DNA of 28,470 nucleotides, from positions 1-28,470 of the forward strand of contig CAAFWR010000121.1 of assembly GCA_900766745.1 (NCBI GenBank). Reading direction: 5' to 3'. Below the pieces are notes generated by a model. That model was not told where the DNA came from. It was given only the letters and a program-made list of their open reading frames with translations, and ran no database searches. Origin of the DNA: Methanobacteriaceae archaeon. GTDB lineage: Archaea; Methanobacteriota; Methanobacteria; Methanobacteriales; Methanobacteriaceae. Positions 23,018 to 28,470 of the stretch are shown one piece after another (the stretch's first letter is position 1; each line of letters begins with the position of its first letter). Position numbers and translations under genes: made by a program.

Positions 23018-23042
23018 AAAAAAAGGCTATTTGTTGTTAGCC
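23018..23042 (-). terminator. Intrinsic terminator after the RHH gene
   Basis: Minus-strand GGCTA, 8-nt loop, TAGCC, then T7 (23018-23024). The stop codon of the RHH gene lies in the stem. It separates that unit from the large RNA promoter just downstream. Confidence 0.7.
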
Positions 23043-23224
23043 TCTTTCTTTTCTCTTTCTAAATCTTTTAGGATTAATTGTCTTACATAATTGTTCTTGC
23101 TGCTTACAGAATTAAGCTTTTCTATGATCTCTGCATCATGTGTTTTATGGAATTTAAGAAGAATTTGCCTGATATTAGCTTTTTCATACTTCTTAGTTGC
23201 TCTTAATTTTGCTTCACTTGCCAT
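23027..23224 (-). CDS. Ribbon-helix-helix DNA-binding protein
   Basis: A 65-residue basic protein with the small RHH layout: a strand (RQILLKFHKTHD) followed by two helices (AEIIEKLNSVSSKNNYVRQL, ILKDLEREKKE). Such proteins bind operators as dimers of dimers and often regulate phage and plasmid genes. AGGAGGG lies 7 nt before the ATG. It is last in a three-gene unit and directly faces the regulatory region with dyads and iterons, so it is a natural candidate to bind there; that link is inference. An antitoxin role is possible but no toxin is next to it. Confidence 0.75.
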   Translation of the reverse strand: MASEAKLRATKKYEKANIRQILLKFHKTHDAEIIEKLNSVSSKNNYVRQLILKDLEREKKEANNK

Positions 23225-23236
23225 ACATCATCCCTC

Positions 23237-23539
23237 CTACGATCTTAAATCTTCTTGTAATTTCTTTTCTAAAGCATCTGCAATAGCTACGACTTCTTTT
23301 GAAGGCTTAGGCATTACATATTCACCATCACATAGCATTCTACATACCCTTCTTTCTCCATAGAATCCACCATCTGTACACTGTACGTATGAAAGCTTCA
23401 TTCTTCCTCCACTACAAATGAAATAAGACGATTCATCATTAGGATGTACGCATCCAACATATCCTTCAAATGCTCCAATAGTTTCTTCTAAGCTTTTATT
23501 TGATTCATATTGCATAAATCTTTTATTCCATTTCAACAT
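23237..23539 (-). CDS. Unknown early protein, 100 residues
   Basis: AGGAGG about 8 nt before the ATG. The middle has four cysteines in a beta-looking stretch (GYVGCVHPNDESSYFICSGG; VQCTDGGF; RVCRMLCDGEY) and the C-terminus is a helix (EVVAIADALEKKLQEDL). The Cys/His spacing does not match a named zinc finger. It lies between two other small genes with short gaps. Function unknown. Confidence 0.65.
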   Translation of the reverse strand: MLKWNKRFMQYESNKSLEETIGAFEGYVGCVHPNDESSYFICSGGRMKLSYVQCTDGGFYGERRVCRMLCDGEYVMPKPSKEVVAIADALEKKLQEDLRS

Positions 23540-23565
23540 TTTCTTTTCCTCCTACTTTCTATTGC

Positions 23566-23814
23566 TTAATAACAGTTCTTTTCTTCCCATTCTGCAATTT
23601 CATCTGCATCATCAATGATTTCGCCATCTTCGCAGACTAGCATTGTTTCTCTTGACCCATAATCAACAATCTGATAATTGTTAGGCAATTCATCTGCCCA
23701 TAAATCCACACCGAATAATTCAACATTGAAATCGTCTTTATATAATACGTTTGCTACTGCTTCTACGATTCCTGAATTTGTAAAACTGTGATACCCAATA
23801 TGTACTTGTTTCAT
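23566..23814 (-). CDS. Unknown acidic early protein, 82 residues
   Basis: TAGGAGG 6 nt before the ATG. The sequence (VHIGYHSFTNSGIVEAVANV; DLWADELPNNYQIVDYGSRE) ends in a very acidic tail (EDGEIIDDADEIAEWEEKNC). It is first in the three-gene unit ending with the RHH protein. Its upstream region contains the shared motif ATATATCGTGATA (23867-23879). No family recognised. Confidence 0.65.
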   Translation of the reverse strand: MKQVHIGYHSFTNSGIVEAVANVLYKDDFNVELFGVDLWADELPNNYQIVDYGSRETMLVCEDGEIIDDADEIAEWEEKNCY

Positions 23815-23866
23815 GTTATGTCCTCCTAAGCACCTAAGTACTTTTTCTTACACCCATATATTAACG

Positions 23867-23879
23867 TATCACGATATAT
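23867..23879 (-). promoter_or_regulatory. Shared promoter-region motif ATATATCGTGATA
   Basis: Matches 12 of 13 bases of the motif that leads into the extended -10 at 21881-21889. Here it is followed by TGATACGTTAATAT, a weaker -10 region, upstream of the 23814-23027 unit. It could be a common operator of two early promoters. Confidence 0.4.
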
Positions 23880-23924
23880 TTGCACATAGCTAATTTAATA
23901 AATTTTTAAATTCTTTTGCATAAT

Positions 23925-23973
23925 AAAAAAGGCTATAAACATATTTATCGTTTTAAACGTGTTTTTAGCCTTT
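23925..23973 (-). terminator. Strong terminator of the large early operon
   Basis: Minus-strand AAAGGCTA-A-AAACA pairs with TGTTT-A-TAGCCTTT (8 plus 5 bp around one mismatch) and ends in T6. It lies about 80 nt after the last gene of the early operon. Confidence 0.8.
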
Positions 23974-24051
23974 TCTTTATTTACCCTAACAAACACTCGT
24001 TTCAATCTGTTTTGCTCGTTAGAATCACTCCTAGACGTGTTTAAATTGATT

Positions 24052-24345
24052 TTAAGAAGTTTTTCTTCTTTTTCTACGCAAGTTGTAGTCTTTATCAATC
24101 AAAATCTGAAATATCATTGTCCTGTCAACTAGATATTCAATTCCATCACTATTGAAACCAACGATCTTACACCACCAGCGATTGAAAGTATAAGGTTTAG
24201 TTAATACAATTTGTACTAATTCAGTTTCATCAAATAAAGTAGCCATTGCTACATCCCCTGCTTTTAGACCTATATTGCCATGGTAATTAAACCATCCTCC
24301 GCAGGTTTCTTTGAAATGCTCGTATTCTGTATCTCTTTTAGGCAT
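24052..24345 (-). CDS. Unknown early protein, 97 residues, last gene of the early operon
   Basis: Its ATG directly follows the TAA of the MazF-like gene, so the two are probably coupled. Trp-rich (GGWFNYHG, NRWWCKIVGF), with beta strands suggesting a small barrel (AGDVAMATLFDETELVQIVL) and a very basic end (LRRKRRKTS). The combination could be an RNA- or DNA-binding protein. Its close linkage to the MazF-like gene raises the question of a partner role, but it lacks features of known antitoxins. Function unknown. Confidence 0.65.
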   Translation of the reverse strand: MPKRDTEYEHFKETCGGWFNYHGNIGLKAGDVAMATLFDETELVQIVLTKPYTFNRWWCKIVGFNSDGIEYLVDRTMIFQILIDKDYNLRRKRRKTS

Positions 24346-24678
24346 TTAGATAATTCCAATCTGGGTTAATAATGCACATTTTACTTCTTTTGCTTCTTGC
24401 CAATCGAGTGATTTTATATGCCACTTAACATTTTCTCTGTTGATCGTTAAAATTTGTTCGGCTTTCGCCATTCCATATTCATGTCCTGTATCTACCATAA
24501 CGTGGCATGGTAAATCCGTTCTTTTTAAATTGCTAGTAATTGGAATTACATTTACTGTAGCACTTACTTTATTCTGAATATCGTTTGAAATAACGATACA
24601 AGGTCTCCTTTTGCAAAGTACTGTATTGCTATATCTTGGCAAATCACACCAATAGATATTATTGTTTAGGATTTTCAT
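24346..24678 (-). CDS. MazF/PemK-family endoribonuclease-like protein
   Basis: A 110-residue protein with the MazF/PemK barrel: NIYWCDLPRYS at the start, the family core KRRPCIVISNDIQNKVSATV with the conserved Arg-Pro, then VNVIPITSNLKRTDLPCHVM, and AKAEQILTI where the conserved acidic residue lies, before an amphipathic C-terminal helix. MazF enzymes cut single-stranded mRNA at short motifs. No typical MazE or RHH antitoxin is adjacent; the gene overlaps the small coiled-coil gene upstream by 20 bp and is coupled to the 97-residue gene downstream. It may act in host shut-off or defence against other phages, or be held by a novel partner. Confidence 0.85.
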   Translation of the reverse strand: MKILNNNIYWCDLPRYSNTVLCKRRPCIVISNDIQNKVSATVNVIPITSNLKRTDLPCHVMVDTGHEYGMAKAEQILTINRENVKWHIKSLDWQEAKEVKCALLTQIGII

Positions 24679-24850
24679 AATGATAACCTCCTATCCTTCC
24701 TAGTTTATCCTCTAAATTTCTGTTATGCTGCTGCAATCCGTATATTTTTCTTTCTCTCTCAATTAAAGCTTGTTTAATTAATACCATATCGTCATAGGCT
24801 TCATATAATCTGTTGTCTTTCAGAGCTTTTTCTACATTTTTAAAACTCAT
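24659..24850 (-). CDS. Small coiled-coil protein before the MazF-like gene
   Basis: Start chosen at the ATG at 24848-24850, which overlaps the upstream stop and has AGGTAGAG in front; the frame is open to an ATG at 24874. About 63 residues, helical and charged (NVEKALKDNRLYEAYDDMVL; ALIERERKIYGLQQHNRNLE). The 20-bp overlap with the MazF-like gene and its size are like those of an antitoxin, but no antitoxin DNA-binding domain is visible. It may simply be a small accessory phage protein. Confidence 0.6.
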   Translation of the reverse strand: MSFKNVEKALKDNRLYEAYDDMVLIKQALIERERKIYGLQQHNRNLEDKLGRIGGYHYENPKQ

Positions 24851-25043
24851 CTCTACCTGATTCATTGCTATCATCTACTGCATCATCCTTTGTATCTTCC
24901 TCGATTGGAACACGTACAATTTTAGTTCCAATTCTATGAGTGAATAAAATGCAAACTGCCCAAATAGGATGTACGTGAATTACCATGTATGCGGTAAATA
25001 TCATTACCGCTATATTGTGGATTGCCATACTTAAATACATCAT
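24840..25043 (-). CDS. Small membrane protein, 67 residues
   Basis: Residues 4-35 are hydrophobic (SMAIHNIAVMIFTAYMVIHV, then IWAVCILF), sufficient for one or two membrane spans, followed by a basic joint (THRIGTKIVR) and an acidic tail (EEDTKDDAVDDSNESGRDEF), which should face the cytoplasm by the positive-inside rule. Its start overlaps the upstream stop (ATGA). Unknown function. Confidence 0.6.
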   Translation of the reverse strand: MMYLSMAIHNIAVMIFTAYMVIHVHPIWAVCILFTHRIGTKIVRVPIEEDTKDDAVDDSNESGRDEF

Positions 25044-25252
25044 TTCGTTGTTTTCTCCTTTATGTATGTAGCTTTCAAATCTTCTACTTCGACCCCTTCT
25101 TTACTCCATGCTGCATCCCAAATTTCATTTAATAAGGAATCTACGATATGGCATGAATTACAGTTATCTACATCAGGAACACTGATTTTCAATTTAATAA
25201 GTACATCTGTACTTTCCTTAATTAGTTTATTTCGTTTCCTCAAAACCTTCAT
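25040..25252 (-). CDS. Unknown early protein, 70 residues
   Basis: The correct start is the ATG at 25250-25252, which has AAGGAGG 6 nt upstream; the longer open frame (to 25318) would run deep into the preceding gene. The product (VLRKRNKLIKESTDVLIKLK; DNCNSCHIVDSLLNEIWDAA) has a CNSCH segment. ATGA overlap with the next gene. No family recognised. Confidence 0.6.
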   Translation of the reverse strand: MKVLRKRNKLIKESTDVLIKLKISVPDVDNCNSCHIVDSLLNEIWDAAWSKEGVEVEDLKATYIKEKTTK

Positions 25253-25430
25253 AAGACACCTCCTTATGTAAATACCTGAGCTTTTTAACTTCATACTCGG
25301 CCTTATTAAGATCATCAATCAATCTACCATTTTCAAGCTCCAATTCGTTTATTCGCTCTGAAACAACTAAGGAATAAAGGAACATTGCAACTATGCCCCC
25401 TATGAAAAATCCTGCAAAGAAATAAATCAT
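25227..25430 (-). CDS. Membrane-anchored coiled-coil protein, 67 residues
   Basis: One N-terminal membrane span (IYFFAGFFIGGIVAMFLYSL) followed by a heptad coiled coil (ERINELELENGRLIDDLNKA) and a polar end. The start is the ATG in TGATG with GAGGTGG upstream. The shape resembles an i-spanin or a DivIC-like anchor, but the early-operon location argues against a lysis role. Function unknown. Confidence 0.6.
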   Translation of the reverse strand: MIYFFAGFFIGGIVAMFLYSLVVSERINELELENGRLIDDLNKAEYEVKKLRYLHKEVSYEGFEETK

Positions 25431-26086
25431 CAAACCACCTCACATTTTGCTAGGATTTCTCCAATTAATTCATTATCATCAATGCCTTTAAAATATCCCT
25501 TTTCCTTCATCCCGTTTAAAGAATTAAATACTTTAAAACGGTATACATCTGAATAGCATTCTAATAATTCTTTTTCAAATTTAGTTAATTTGTATACTGG
25601 TTTTTCGTGTAGATGCTTTAGCCAATCTTTTGCCATTTTATGACATTCTTTTTGATTGATTTTAAAATCACAGTCATTGCAATTAGTTTTATAGCATAGC
25701 TTAGGTCTCCCTTTGACTACTGCTAAATCCTCAATGCAATTTTCTAGAATTTCATCTTTGTAATATTCAAGATTAGTCACTTCTGGATTTATTGCTTCTT
25801 TTATTTCTACTTTTTCCTCTAGCCTCTGCTCAGCAGTTTTTTCTTTGTGTTCCTCATCAATTCTTTGGAACGGTGCCCAAGCAACAATAGATTTGCAAGA
25901 AACGAACGCTTCATCATCTTCATCTCTTTCTGAATCATAGAAAGATATAAATTCACCAAATGATTTATGTTCCTGACTATAATAGCAAACCCCATATTCA
26001 CCTAAAAAGCATCCATCTTTAAACTTTACTAAATACAAATCACTAAACAGCGGTTTTGATTCGCTATACATTTTCCATGTGGTCAT
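25430..26086 (-). CDS. Two-domain unknown phage protein with Cys cluster
   Basis: Start at the ATG (26084-26086) of an ATGA overlap with GGGAGGT upstream, giving 218 residues; the longer frame to 26128 lacks support. The N-terminal 80 residues (SESKPLFSDLYLVKFKDGCF ... SIVAWAPFQRI) resemble the DUF551 type of small phage domain, which ends in a similar AW-P motif. The second part has CYKTNCNDCDFKINQKECHK, a probable zinc site, followed by KLTKFEKELLECY, a segment common in C-terminal parts of phage proteins of Bacillota. Function unknown. Confidence 0.65.
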   Translation of the reverse strand: MTTWKMYSESKPLFSDLYLVKFKDGCFLGEYGVCYYSQEHKSFGEFISFYDSERDEDDEAFVSCKSIVAWAPFQRIDEEHKEKTAEQRLEEKVEIKEAINPEVTNLEYYKDEILENCIEDLAVVKGRPKLCYKTNCNDCDFKINQKECHKMAKDWLKHLHEKPVYKLTKFEKELLECYSDVYRFKVFNSLNGMKEKGYFKGIDDNELIGEILAKCEVV

Positions 26087-26373
26087 TTTCTTACCTCCCA
26101 ATCCAATGCTTGTCCACAATTTGGGCAAAATTTCATGTTTGGATGCGCATTATTAATATCACTCATCTGTCTATTACATGATGGACATCTTCGTGTATGC
26201 CTTGTAGCCACCAACTTTTTTGGAGTTGCTCTTTCAACCAATTCTCTTAAATTCAAAAAGCTAATTGCTTCTGTATCACACATTTCTCTGCCATCTAATT
26301 CTTTTAACATAGATACGAAACATGGTTGTACAATTTCCAAAGCCATTTTGTATTTGTTTTCTGTATTATTCAT
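26083..26373 (-). CDS. Zinc-ribbon protein (first of an adjacent pair)
   Basis: A 96-residue protein with a C-terminal zinc ribbon RRCPSCNRQMSD ... KFCPNCGQALDWEV (two CPxC knuckles). The N-terminus is helical (YKMALEIVQPCFVSMLKELD) and the linker has ATPKKLV. AAAGGAGA 6 nt before the ATG. The upstream gene has the same plan, helix then TPKKPV then zinc ribbon ending CGQLL, so they look like tandem duplicates. Possibly nucleic-acid or protein-binding adaptors. Confidence 0.7.
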   Translation of the reverse strand: MNNTENKYKMALEIVQPCFVSMLKELDGREMCDTEAISFLNLRELVERATPKKLVATRHTRRCPSCNRQMSDINNAHPNMKFCPNCGQALDWEVRK

Positions 26374-26665
26374 CTTCTTCTCCTTTTAACAACTGCCCAC
26401 AAAAAGGACAACGAGGGTAATATTTGTTTCCATGATACGTTGGAATAGGCACAACTCCATGCTTGCAAGTTGGACAACATAACATCAAATCTCCGCATGG
26501 TTCAAATTCAATATCTACAGGTTTCTTTGGTGTTTCTTTATCCGCAAGGTTAGCCAAAAATTCAAAATATACCTTGGCACGAGCAGTCTCTTCTATCATT
26601 GCTTTTCCACACGCAAATCGATAATCTTTTTCAAGAACTTGTAACATTTTTTGATATTCATTCAT
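26366..26665 (-). CDS. Zinc-ribbon protein (second of an adjacent pair)
   Basis: Start placed at the ATG 26663-26665 (GAGGTAG 8 nt upstream). 99 residues; zinc ribbon LCCPTCKHG ... PRCPFCGQLLKGEEDE; helical N-terminus (YQKMLQVLEKDYRFACGKAM) and the linker ETPKKPV. Same domain order as its downstream neighbour. The genes overlap by 8 bp. Function unknown. Confidence 0.7.
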   Translation of the reverse strand: MNEYQKMLQVLEKDYRFACGKAMIEETARAKVYFEFLANLADKETPKKPVDIEFEPCGDLMLCCPTCKHGVVPIPTYHGNKYYPRCPFCGQLLKGEEDE

Positions 26666-26888
26666 TTTCATCTACCTCTAGCTCACTAAATTCTGATTCA
26701 ATTAAATCTTCGTAATCTTCATAAGGCTCATTACTTTCTTTACTGTAATAAATCTCTCTACATCCAGCTTTACCATCACGCTCTAACTCTGAGAACAAAT
26801 CGTATAAAATACCACCATAATTTTTTATTTCTTTTGACAAATCATCATCACAGTATATAAATCCGCCATATTCATATCTTTTATTCAT
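26658..26888 (-). CDS. Small acidic unknown protein, 76 residues
   Basis: Strongly acidic C-terminus (NEPYEDYEDLIESEFSELEV) after a Tyr/Gly-rich start (KRYEYGGFIYCDDDL). Overlaps both neighbours by 8 bp. The charge would fit DNA mimicry, but nothing specific is visible. Confidence 0.6.
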   Translation of the reverse strand: MNKRYEYGGFIYCDDDLSKEIKNYGGILYDLFSELERDGKAGCREIYYSKESNEPYEDYEDLIESEFSELEVDENE

Positions 26889-27141
26889 ATGCCATTATCT
26901 CCCTTTTTAGCTCATCAATAGCTTCTTTAACGAACTTTAAATCCATATCATAATTGCTAACCAAATCTGCCATCACGCAATTAGAATAGCTTTGTAATGC
27001 ACTCTCTAAAGTTGAGTGAAAGGAAACCTGTTTCTTGACTTCCGTTACATTACCATCTTTGCTTTCCTGAAGTACATATTGAAACAAGGTGAAGCTTTTT
27101 CCATCAGATGTAATTACGTATCCGTTCTTTAAATTTATCAT
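26881..27141 (-). CDS. Unknown conserved-type phage protein, 86 residues
   Basis: AGGAGA 6 nt before the ATG. Begins MINLKNGYVITSDGKSFTLF, a strand-rich start seen in small phage proteins of Bacillota, then a helical half (TLESALQSYSNCVMADLVSN; FVKEAIDELKREI). ATGA overlap with the upstream gene. Function unknown. Confidence 0.65.
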   Translation of the reverse strand: MINLKNGYVITSDGKSFTLFQYVLQESKDGNVTEVKKQVSFHSTLESALQSYSNCVMADLVSNYDMDLKFVKEAIDELKREIMAYE

Positions 27142-27320
27142 TTTCGCTCTCCTGTTCTTTTTAGAATTTCTTCAATTATAATGTCCATTTTAATTTGAAC
27201 ATCATTCCATTTTGAATCTATATAGAAATTGTGTGCTAAACGACCAAATGTTTCTATCAATATTACTGTCTCACATTTACTTATGTCTCTTTTATATGCT
27301 TCTATTCTTTCTTCAATCAT
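27138..27320 (-). CDS. Unknown early protein, 60 residues
   Basis: Start at the ATG 27318-27320 with GAGGAGG 6 nt upstream; the longer open frame to 27467 overlaps another gene in a different frame. Helical product (MIEERIEAYKRDISKCETVI; NDVQIKMDIIIEEILKRTGE). No motif. Confidence 0.65.
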   Translation of the reverse strand: MIEERIEAYKRDISKCETVILIETFGRLAHNFYIDSKWNDVQIKMDIIIEEILKRTGERK

Positions 27321-27486
27321 TATCATCCTCCTCATTTGAATCGTCATTAATAATTGCGTTCCACACATATTCAATACGTTCTCTGTATTCCTCTTTTGCG
27401 ATTTCTGATAAAGGCTTTTTGAATGATGTAGGCAACAATTTAAATCCGAATTCTTTTTCAAATTCATCTAAATCTTTTTCTGTCAT
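27313..27486 (-). CDS. Unknown acidic early protein, 57 residues
   Basis: A small gene hidden in another frame: ATG at 27484-27486 with GAGGAG 8 nt upstream, TGA at 27313-27315 overlapping the next gene by 8 bp. Product MTEKDLDEFEKEFGFKLLPT ... YVWNAIINDDSNEEDDND, acidic at both ends. It fills what would otherwise be a gap in a tightly packed operon. Confidence 0.7.
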   Translation of the reverse strand: MTEKDLDEFEKEFGFKLLPTSFKKPLSEIAKEEYRERIEYVWNAIINDDSNEEDDND

Positions 27487-27498
27487 ACTTCCATCTCC

Positions 27499-27765
27499 TC
27501 ACTTTTCTTTTTCTTCTAACATGCGAAATTCTGCATAGTTGAATCTTTTCTTTACCGTTACCACTTCATCATCTACAGGCATATAGAACGTTAATCCGCA
27601 CTGATTCTCAATTAATTCTTCAATTCTATCTAGAACTCTCAATGCTTTTTCTTCTGTAGAATATTCGCCAATTAAAGAACCACTACCCCAAACTTTAAAT
27701 CCACTATCAATTTCCACATCATGAATTTCTGTTAATTTTTTTCTATCCTGACTTCTAACCCACAT
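27499..27765 (-). CDS. Unknown conserved-type phage protein, 88 residues
   Basis: Begins MWVRSQDRKKLTEIHDVEID and contains SLIGEYSTEEKALRVLDRIE, the layout of a small family I recall from many Bacillota phages and prophages with no known function. AAGGGG lies upstream of the ATG; the gene follows the dUTPase by 1 bp. Confidence 0.65.
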   Translation of the reverse strand: MWVRSQDRKKLTEIHDVEIDSGFKVWGSGSLIGEYSTEEKALRVLDRIEELIENQCGLTFYMPVDDEVVTVKKRFNYAEFRMLEEKEK

Positions 27766-27766
27766 C

Positions 27767-28264
27767 TTAATACCCCTTCGCTAATCTTTCTTTATTGATC
27801 TCATTCTTACGAATATACTCGTTGTAGATTTCCCCAAACGAATATCCTAAATGCAATCCTAATGCGATTACGTAAGCTAATACGTTATCATCTCGTGTTA
27901 AACTGATTACGCAGCTAAACGCATATGCCTGTCCAAAACCTAAATCCGTTTTTAGCTTGTTGTAATTCCACTTAATGTCCTCGTATTGATAGCATCTTGA
28001 GCCAAACTTGATTTCGTACATTAAAGCGAAATGTACAACATCAATGTATTCCTCAAACACTTTAGCTTCGTCTTTAGGTTCTTGCGTAAATTTCCACCAA
28101 CACCAATCTGATTTCTGAGCGTGCATCAATTCTCCTAATTCATCAAATAACGCACTTTCTAATTGAGCTTTAGAAACATAGTCAACATTATGTTTCTTAA
28201 ATACTTCCTCATCATATGCTTTCTGTCTTTCAAGCATATCTTTAATTAATTCTGTGCTTGTCAT
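27767..28264 (-). CDS. Dimeric dUTPase (all-alpha NTP pyrophosphatase)
   Basis: A 165-residue protein with the motifs of dimeric dUTPases of phages and Bacillota: DELGELMHAQKSDWCWWKF (metal-binding ExxE), FEEYIDVVHFALMYEI (EExxD, then HF) and the closing YIRKNEINKERLAKGY (KNxxNxxR). It would convert dUTP to dUMP and pyrophosphate with Mg ions, keeping uracil out of phage DNA and feeding dTMP synthesis. AAAGGAG 8 nt before the ATG. It fits the early nucleotide-metabolism genes that would be expected further right. Confidence 0.85.
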   Translation of the reverse strand: MTSTELIKDMLERQKAYDEEVFKKHNVDYVSKAQLESALFDELGELMHAQKSDWCWWKFTQEPKDEAKVFEEYIDVVHFALMYEIKFGSRCYQYEDIKWNYNKLKTDLGFGQAYAFSCVISLTRDDNVLAYVIALGLHLGYSFGEIYNEYIRKNEINKERLAKGY

Positions 28265-28277
28265 TTGTTGCTCTCCT

Positions 28278-28470
28278 TTAATCTAGAAAGCAGAATTTAA
28301 GAGGTTTAGCATGATTTAAAAAATATGCGCATCCTACTTTGTAGTCAGACTTCTCATCAGCTTTTGTGATCAATACAGTAAATCCTAAATCATCCACATT
28401 TGTGATGATTCCTTCTTGCATGTATGTATCATGTGGATAAAGTCTGATTCTTCTTCCTTTGTAATTTTCT
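28278..28470 (-). CDS. Unknown protein, C-terminal 63 residues (cut by contig edge)
   Basis: An open frame runs off the right edge and ends with TAA at 28278-28280, 14 bp before the dUTPase gene. Visible end: GRRIRLYPHDTYMQEGIITN ... FFLNHAKPLKFCFLD-like strand-rich sequence with VDDLGFTVLITKADEKSDY. It looks like a small beta-barrel and resembles short phage proteins found near dUTPase genes. Function unknown. Confidence 0.65.
   Translation of the reverse strand, partial: ENYKGRRIRLYPHDTYMQEGIITNVDDLGFTVLITKADEKSDYKVGCAYFLNHAKPLKFCFLD

Noticed and set aside
23895..24098. Minus-strand open frame of 67 codons
   Set aside because: It runs through the strong terminator at 23925-23973 and overlaps the end of the preceding gene; no ribosome site.
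25253..25318. Upstream extension of the 70-residue early gene
   Set aside because: The ATG at 25250-25252 has a perfect ribosome site; the extension would overlap the previous gene by over 90 bp.
27321..27467. Upstream extension of the 60-residue early gene
   Set aside because: A better start with GAGGAGG lies at 27318-27320, and the extension overlaps the 57-residue gene with its own ribosome site.
1..28470. CRISPR array, tRNA genes, insertion sequences, integrase, lysis genes
   Set aside because: Looked for and not seen. Short repeats present are iterons or RNA repeats, not spacer-repeat arrays; no cloverleaf, transposase, recombinase, endolysin or certain holin was found.

Overview
The window is an AT-rich piece of a long-tailed phage (or prophage) of a low-GC Gram-positive host (Bacillota). 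The support is the gene order, the strong AGGAGG-type ribosome sites and the families seen: TP901-type tape measure, HK97-type head genes, dimeric dUTPase and a MazF/PemK protein. Every gene I accept lies on the minus strand, so the genome reads from right to left. No sheath gene is present and the tape measure is 1527 residues, so a siphovirus with a long flexible tail is expected. Bases 1-20 are not phage: they match the end of an Illumina TruSeq adapter, so the left edge is an assembly edge inside a tail gene.

Right part, about 28470-24050: a tightly overlapping operon of small early/accessory genes. Recognisable are a dimeric dUTPase, a MazF/PemK-family protein, two adjacent zinc-ribbon proteins and two small membrane proteins; most others are unknown phage proteins. 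It ends at a strong intrinsic terminator (23925-23973). A short second unit follows (23814-23027): two unknown proteins and a ribbon-helix-helix DNA-binding protein, also closed by a terminator.

Middle, 23018-19860: a control region with little coding capacity. From an extended -10 promoter at 22976-22984 to a terminator at 22169-22204 runs about 800 nt with no convincing gene, many hairpins (one a 7-bp stem with a GAAA tetraloop) and GC-rich blocks in an AT-rich background. I read it as a large structured non-coding RNA comparable in size and setting to the phage-associated ROOL and GOLLD RNAs, class not assigned. Next come TACAAAA iterons, CGTGAACAA boxes, a plus-strand terminator hairpin, and a second extended -10 promoter for a small operon (21695-20258) that ends in a 40-residue membrane peptide and a terminator. 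Upstream of terS are a CIRCE-like element, a GC-richer block and four helically phased 11-bp repeats in front of a -10 box that lacks a -35.

Left part, 19828-21: the late operon, in the order terS, terL, portal, three unknowns, protease-scaffold fusion (with an internal scaffold start), major capsid, connector, small Cys protein, HK97 gp10-like protein, a 53-residue protein, tail tube, tail assembly chaperone with a -1 frameshift, tape measure, Dit-like protein, two paralogous Cys-rich tail-tip proteins, a probable receptor-binding or fibre protein, and the N-terminal part of a tail hub. Several virion proteins are strikingly rich in cysteine. Many neighbours are joined by TAATG or ATGA overlaps, which suggests translational coupling. 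Lysis, integration and DNA replication genes are not in the window.
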